NCBI RefSeq assembly: GCF_019977275.1
Contig: NZ_AP024650.1
Span: 2,728,001-2,792,000 of the forward strand
Direction of reading: 5' to 3'
Origin: Arthrobacter sp. StoSoilB19
GTDB taxonomy: Bacteria > Actinomycetota > Actinomycetes > Actinomycetales > Micrococcaceae
Length of the DNA: 64,000 nucleotides
The position numbers were made by a program, and so were the translations under genes. Below the pieces are notes generated by a model, which searched no databases, was not told the origin of the DNA, and was given only the letters and a program-made list of their open reading frames with translations. Of this stretch, positions 62,605-64,000 are shown in pieces. The stretch's first letter is position 1. Each line of letters opens with the position of its first letter.

Positions 62605-64000
62605 ATGTCACCCCAGATGTCGTCCAGACTTCAAAGCATCAGCTTGCATGCCTGGCGTTGGGTGTCAGCTTCCGACCGAATGGCGCGAATGGCCGTCATC
62701 GCTGTGTATGCGTTCCTGGTGATCACTGGAGCCACGACCTCTTCAATTGGAGTGGCAGAACTCCGACAAGATCCTTCCCACCCGGAAGGAAACCAACTGG
62801 GGTCGAGCTCCGCTATTCGCTCTGACGAGTACAACGCATTCTCCCCGATTGCGATCTCCATCATGGCGACGGGGGCAGCCCCGACTACCAGCTATCTTGC
62901 CGCGCCGGCTGATGTCGTTCACAGGTATCCTTCCGGCGGGTTCTTCGAAACGTTCGTCTACTTTGATTCCACCATGCTCCGGTCCGCGGCGGTTCTGCCC
63001 GACGAGATGGTTTTCGCAGCCCACTGGTGGCTCCCGGCCTTCCTGCTCTTCCTTTTCCTTCCCAAATGGTTTCAGCAGATTGGGGCATCCCGGCACATGG
63101 GATGGCTGGCTGCTTTCCTTATAGCGCTCTCCCCCGCCGCATCCTGGTGGACGATGATGCCGATCCAGCTAATCGCGTACACGATCGCGGGGTCGAGTCT
63201 CCTGCTCTCCGCATATGGCGGCTTCAAATCGCGGCGCCTGCCCATCCCGCTCGCTCAGTCCGTTGCTGGTGGAATTCTCCTCGCCGGCATCCCCAGCTTC
63301 TACATTCCGTGGTCTTTGGTTCTGGGTCTTCCCGTGGTGGCTGCAACGTCCCTTTGGATCCTTTCCCGGAAGGAGAGTTGGGTGCCGAAGATCAAGGCCC
63401 TCGGCTTCACAGCCGGTGTAGCGTTGATATTCGGGATAGGCACGCTGCTGGAAAACAGGGAGGGCATCAATGCCCTGCTGAACACGGTATATCCAGGTTC
63501 GCGACGGTCAACTGGCGAAGCTCAGCCATTTGGGTTCCTTTTTGGTGCACCATCCCTGGGGGAGCTCAAAGATGCAATCCCTGTCGGCAGCAACCAGAGC
63601 GAGATGTCTACCGCGTTTACCATAACCTTCCTTTGGGCTGTGCTGGTATGGCTGGGCGTCTCTGGAATCGGCAGATGGAGGGATAATGTCGTACCCCTGA
63701 TACTTTCCTTCTTTGGTGCTGTGTGGCTTCTGTGGTGCACCTTTAATTTTGGCCCTGTGGGGGCTCAAATCCCTCTGCTCAACTATGTCCAGCCTGCCAG
63801 GGCGGCCCAAGTCTGCGGAATTATCGGCACATTGTTGGTTGCCGTGCTGTTGTCCCGTCTCAAGGACAGCCCCCGGTGGCGCTTGCCCATTGCTGCAGGG
63901 CTCACAACAGGACTGGTAACCGCCTATGCGGGTTCCCAGCTTCAGCTCACTTATCTGCCGGGCATGTCAAGGAAGGAGGCGCTTCTCGCGGCTGCCGGCG
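62605..64000 (+). CDS. Large polytopic membrane protein, DUF7657-like (partial, right edge)
   Basis: An open frame runs from ATG 62605 off the window (465 codons, no stop). It has a cytoplasmic N-terminus, a first helix (MAVIAVYAFLVITG), a conserved-looking loop with AIRSDEYNAFSPIAI and SGGFFETFVYFD, and at least eight further helices. The RSDE motif and topology fit the large membrane proteins of actinobacterial glycan loci (DUF7657, YfhO/GT-C-like). Start has a GAAGGAAGAG site. It may transfer or export polysaccharide; function unproven. Confidence 0.8.
   Translation, partial: MSPQMSSRLQSISLHAWRWVSASDRMARMAVIAVYAFLVITGATTSSIGVAELRQDPSHPEGNQLGSSSAIRSDEYNAFSPIAISIMATGAAPTTSYLAAPADVVHRYPSGGFFETFVYFDSTMLRSAAVLPDEMVFAAHWWLPAFLLFLFLPKWFQQIGASRHMGWLAAFLIALSPAASWWTMMPIQLIAYTIAGSSLLLSAYGGFKSRRLPIPLAQSVAGGILLAGIPSFYIPWSLVLGLPVVAATSLWILSRKESWVPKIKALGFTAGVALIFGIGTLLENREGINALLNTVYPGSRRSTGEAQPFGFLFGAPSLGELKDAIPVGSNQSEMSTAFTITFLWAVLVWLGVSGIGRWRDNVVPLILSFFGAVWLLWCTFNFGPVGAQIPLLNYVQPARAAQVCGIIGTLLVAVLLSRLKDSPRWRLPIAAGLTTGLVTAYAGSQLQLTYLPGMSRKEALLAAAG

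Overview
The window is a contiguous stretch of high-GC actinobacterial chromosome. The gene content points to Arthrobacter/Pseudarthrobacter or a close relative in the Micrococcaceae: a fused 2-oxoglutarate decarboxylase/E1 (kgd), a SigR/RsrA thiol-stress pair, a 24-residue ribosomal protein bL37, a tmRNA with tag AESKRTDFALAA, an actinobacterial SAM-IV-type riboswitch and GTG starts in many genes. Genus placement is inference. I see no phage, insertion sequence, CRISPR array or tRNA gene.

Layout. 0-10 kb: the 5' end of a GlxA-type regulator, a one-helix small protein, the helicase HrpA, a stand-alone KASIII-like enzyme, a sulfurtransferase/alcohol dehydrogenase/HIT operon, a cysteine-synthase-like enzyme and a metallo-hydrolase. 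10-13.2 kb: a zinc module (Fur/Zur regulator, ABC transporter znuA-znuC-znuB, and an inverted-repeat operator in front of znuA). 13.2-20 kb: two CNNM/CBS membrane proteins and kgd. 20-24.3 kb: a degenerate SGNH-fold protein, a DUF4097/PadR operon behind a promoter framed by two palindromes, bL37, sigR-rsrA and a DoxX protein. 24.3-32.3 kb: aroA-rsgA-hisN, a riboswitch-controlled class V aminotransferase, a methyltransferase, a DtxR-family regulator, a crcB pair and a small unknown gene.

32.3-42.4 kb is a compact cluster that looks like a dormancy or hypoxia (DosR-type) regulon: three PPOX-fold flavin-binding proteins, two zinc alcohol dehydrogenases, a trypsin-like/PDZ protease, a polytopic membrane protein, and a beta-phosphoglucomutase/GH65 phosphorylase fusion translationally coupled to phosphofructokinase. 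Several of its promoters carry GGGxC-N4-GxCCC-like boxes 43-64 bp upstream of the start codon. This is the most interesting system in the window.

42.4-48 kb holds the tmRNA, smpB, an EnvC-like M23 hydrolase, ftsX, ftsE and prfB (trans-translation and division-linked cell-wall hydrolysis). 48-52.9 kb is a tad pilus operon (cpaF-tadB-tadC, small pilin-like protein, two TadE-like proteins, TadG-like). 53-64 kb is surface related: a secreted GH25 lysozyme with eleven Cys-paired LGFP-type repeats, the complete dTDP-L-rhamnose pathway (rfbA, rfbB, fused rfbC-rfbD), two glycosyltransferases, a DUF2304 protein, a GtrA flippase-like protein and a large multi-spanning membrane protein running off the right edge. 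The last 4 kb look less GC-rich, as is common for variable glycan loci.
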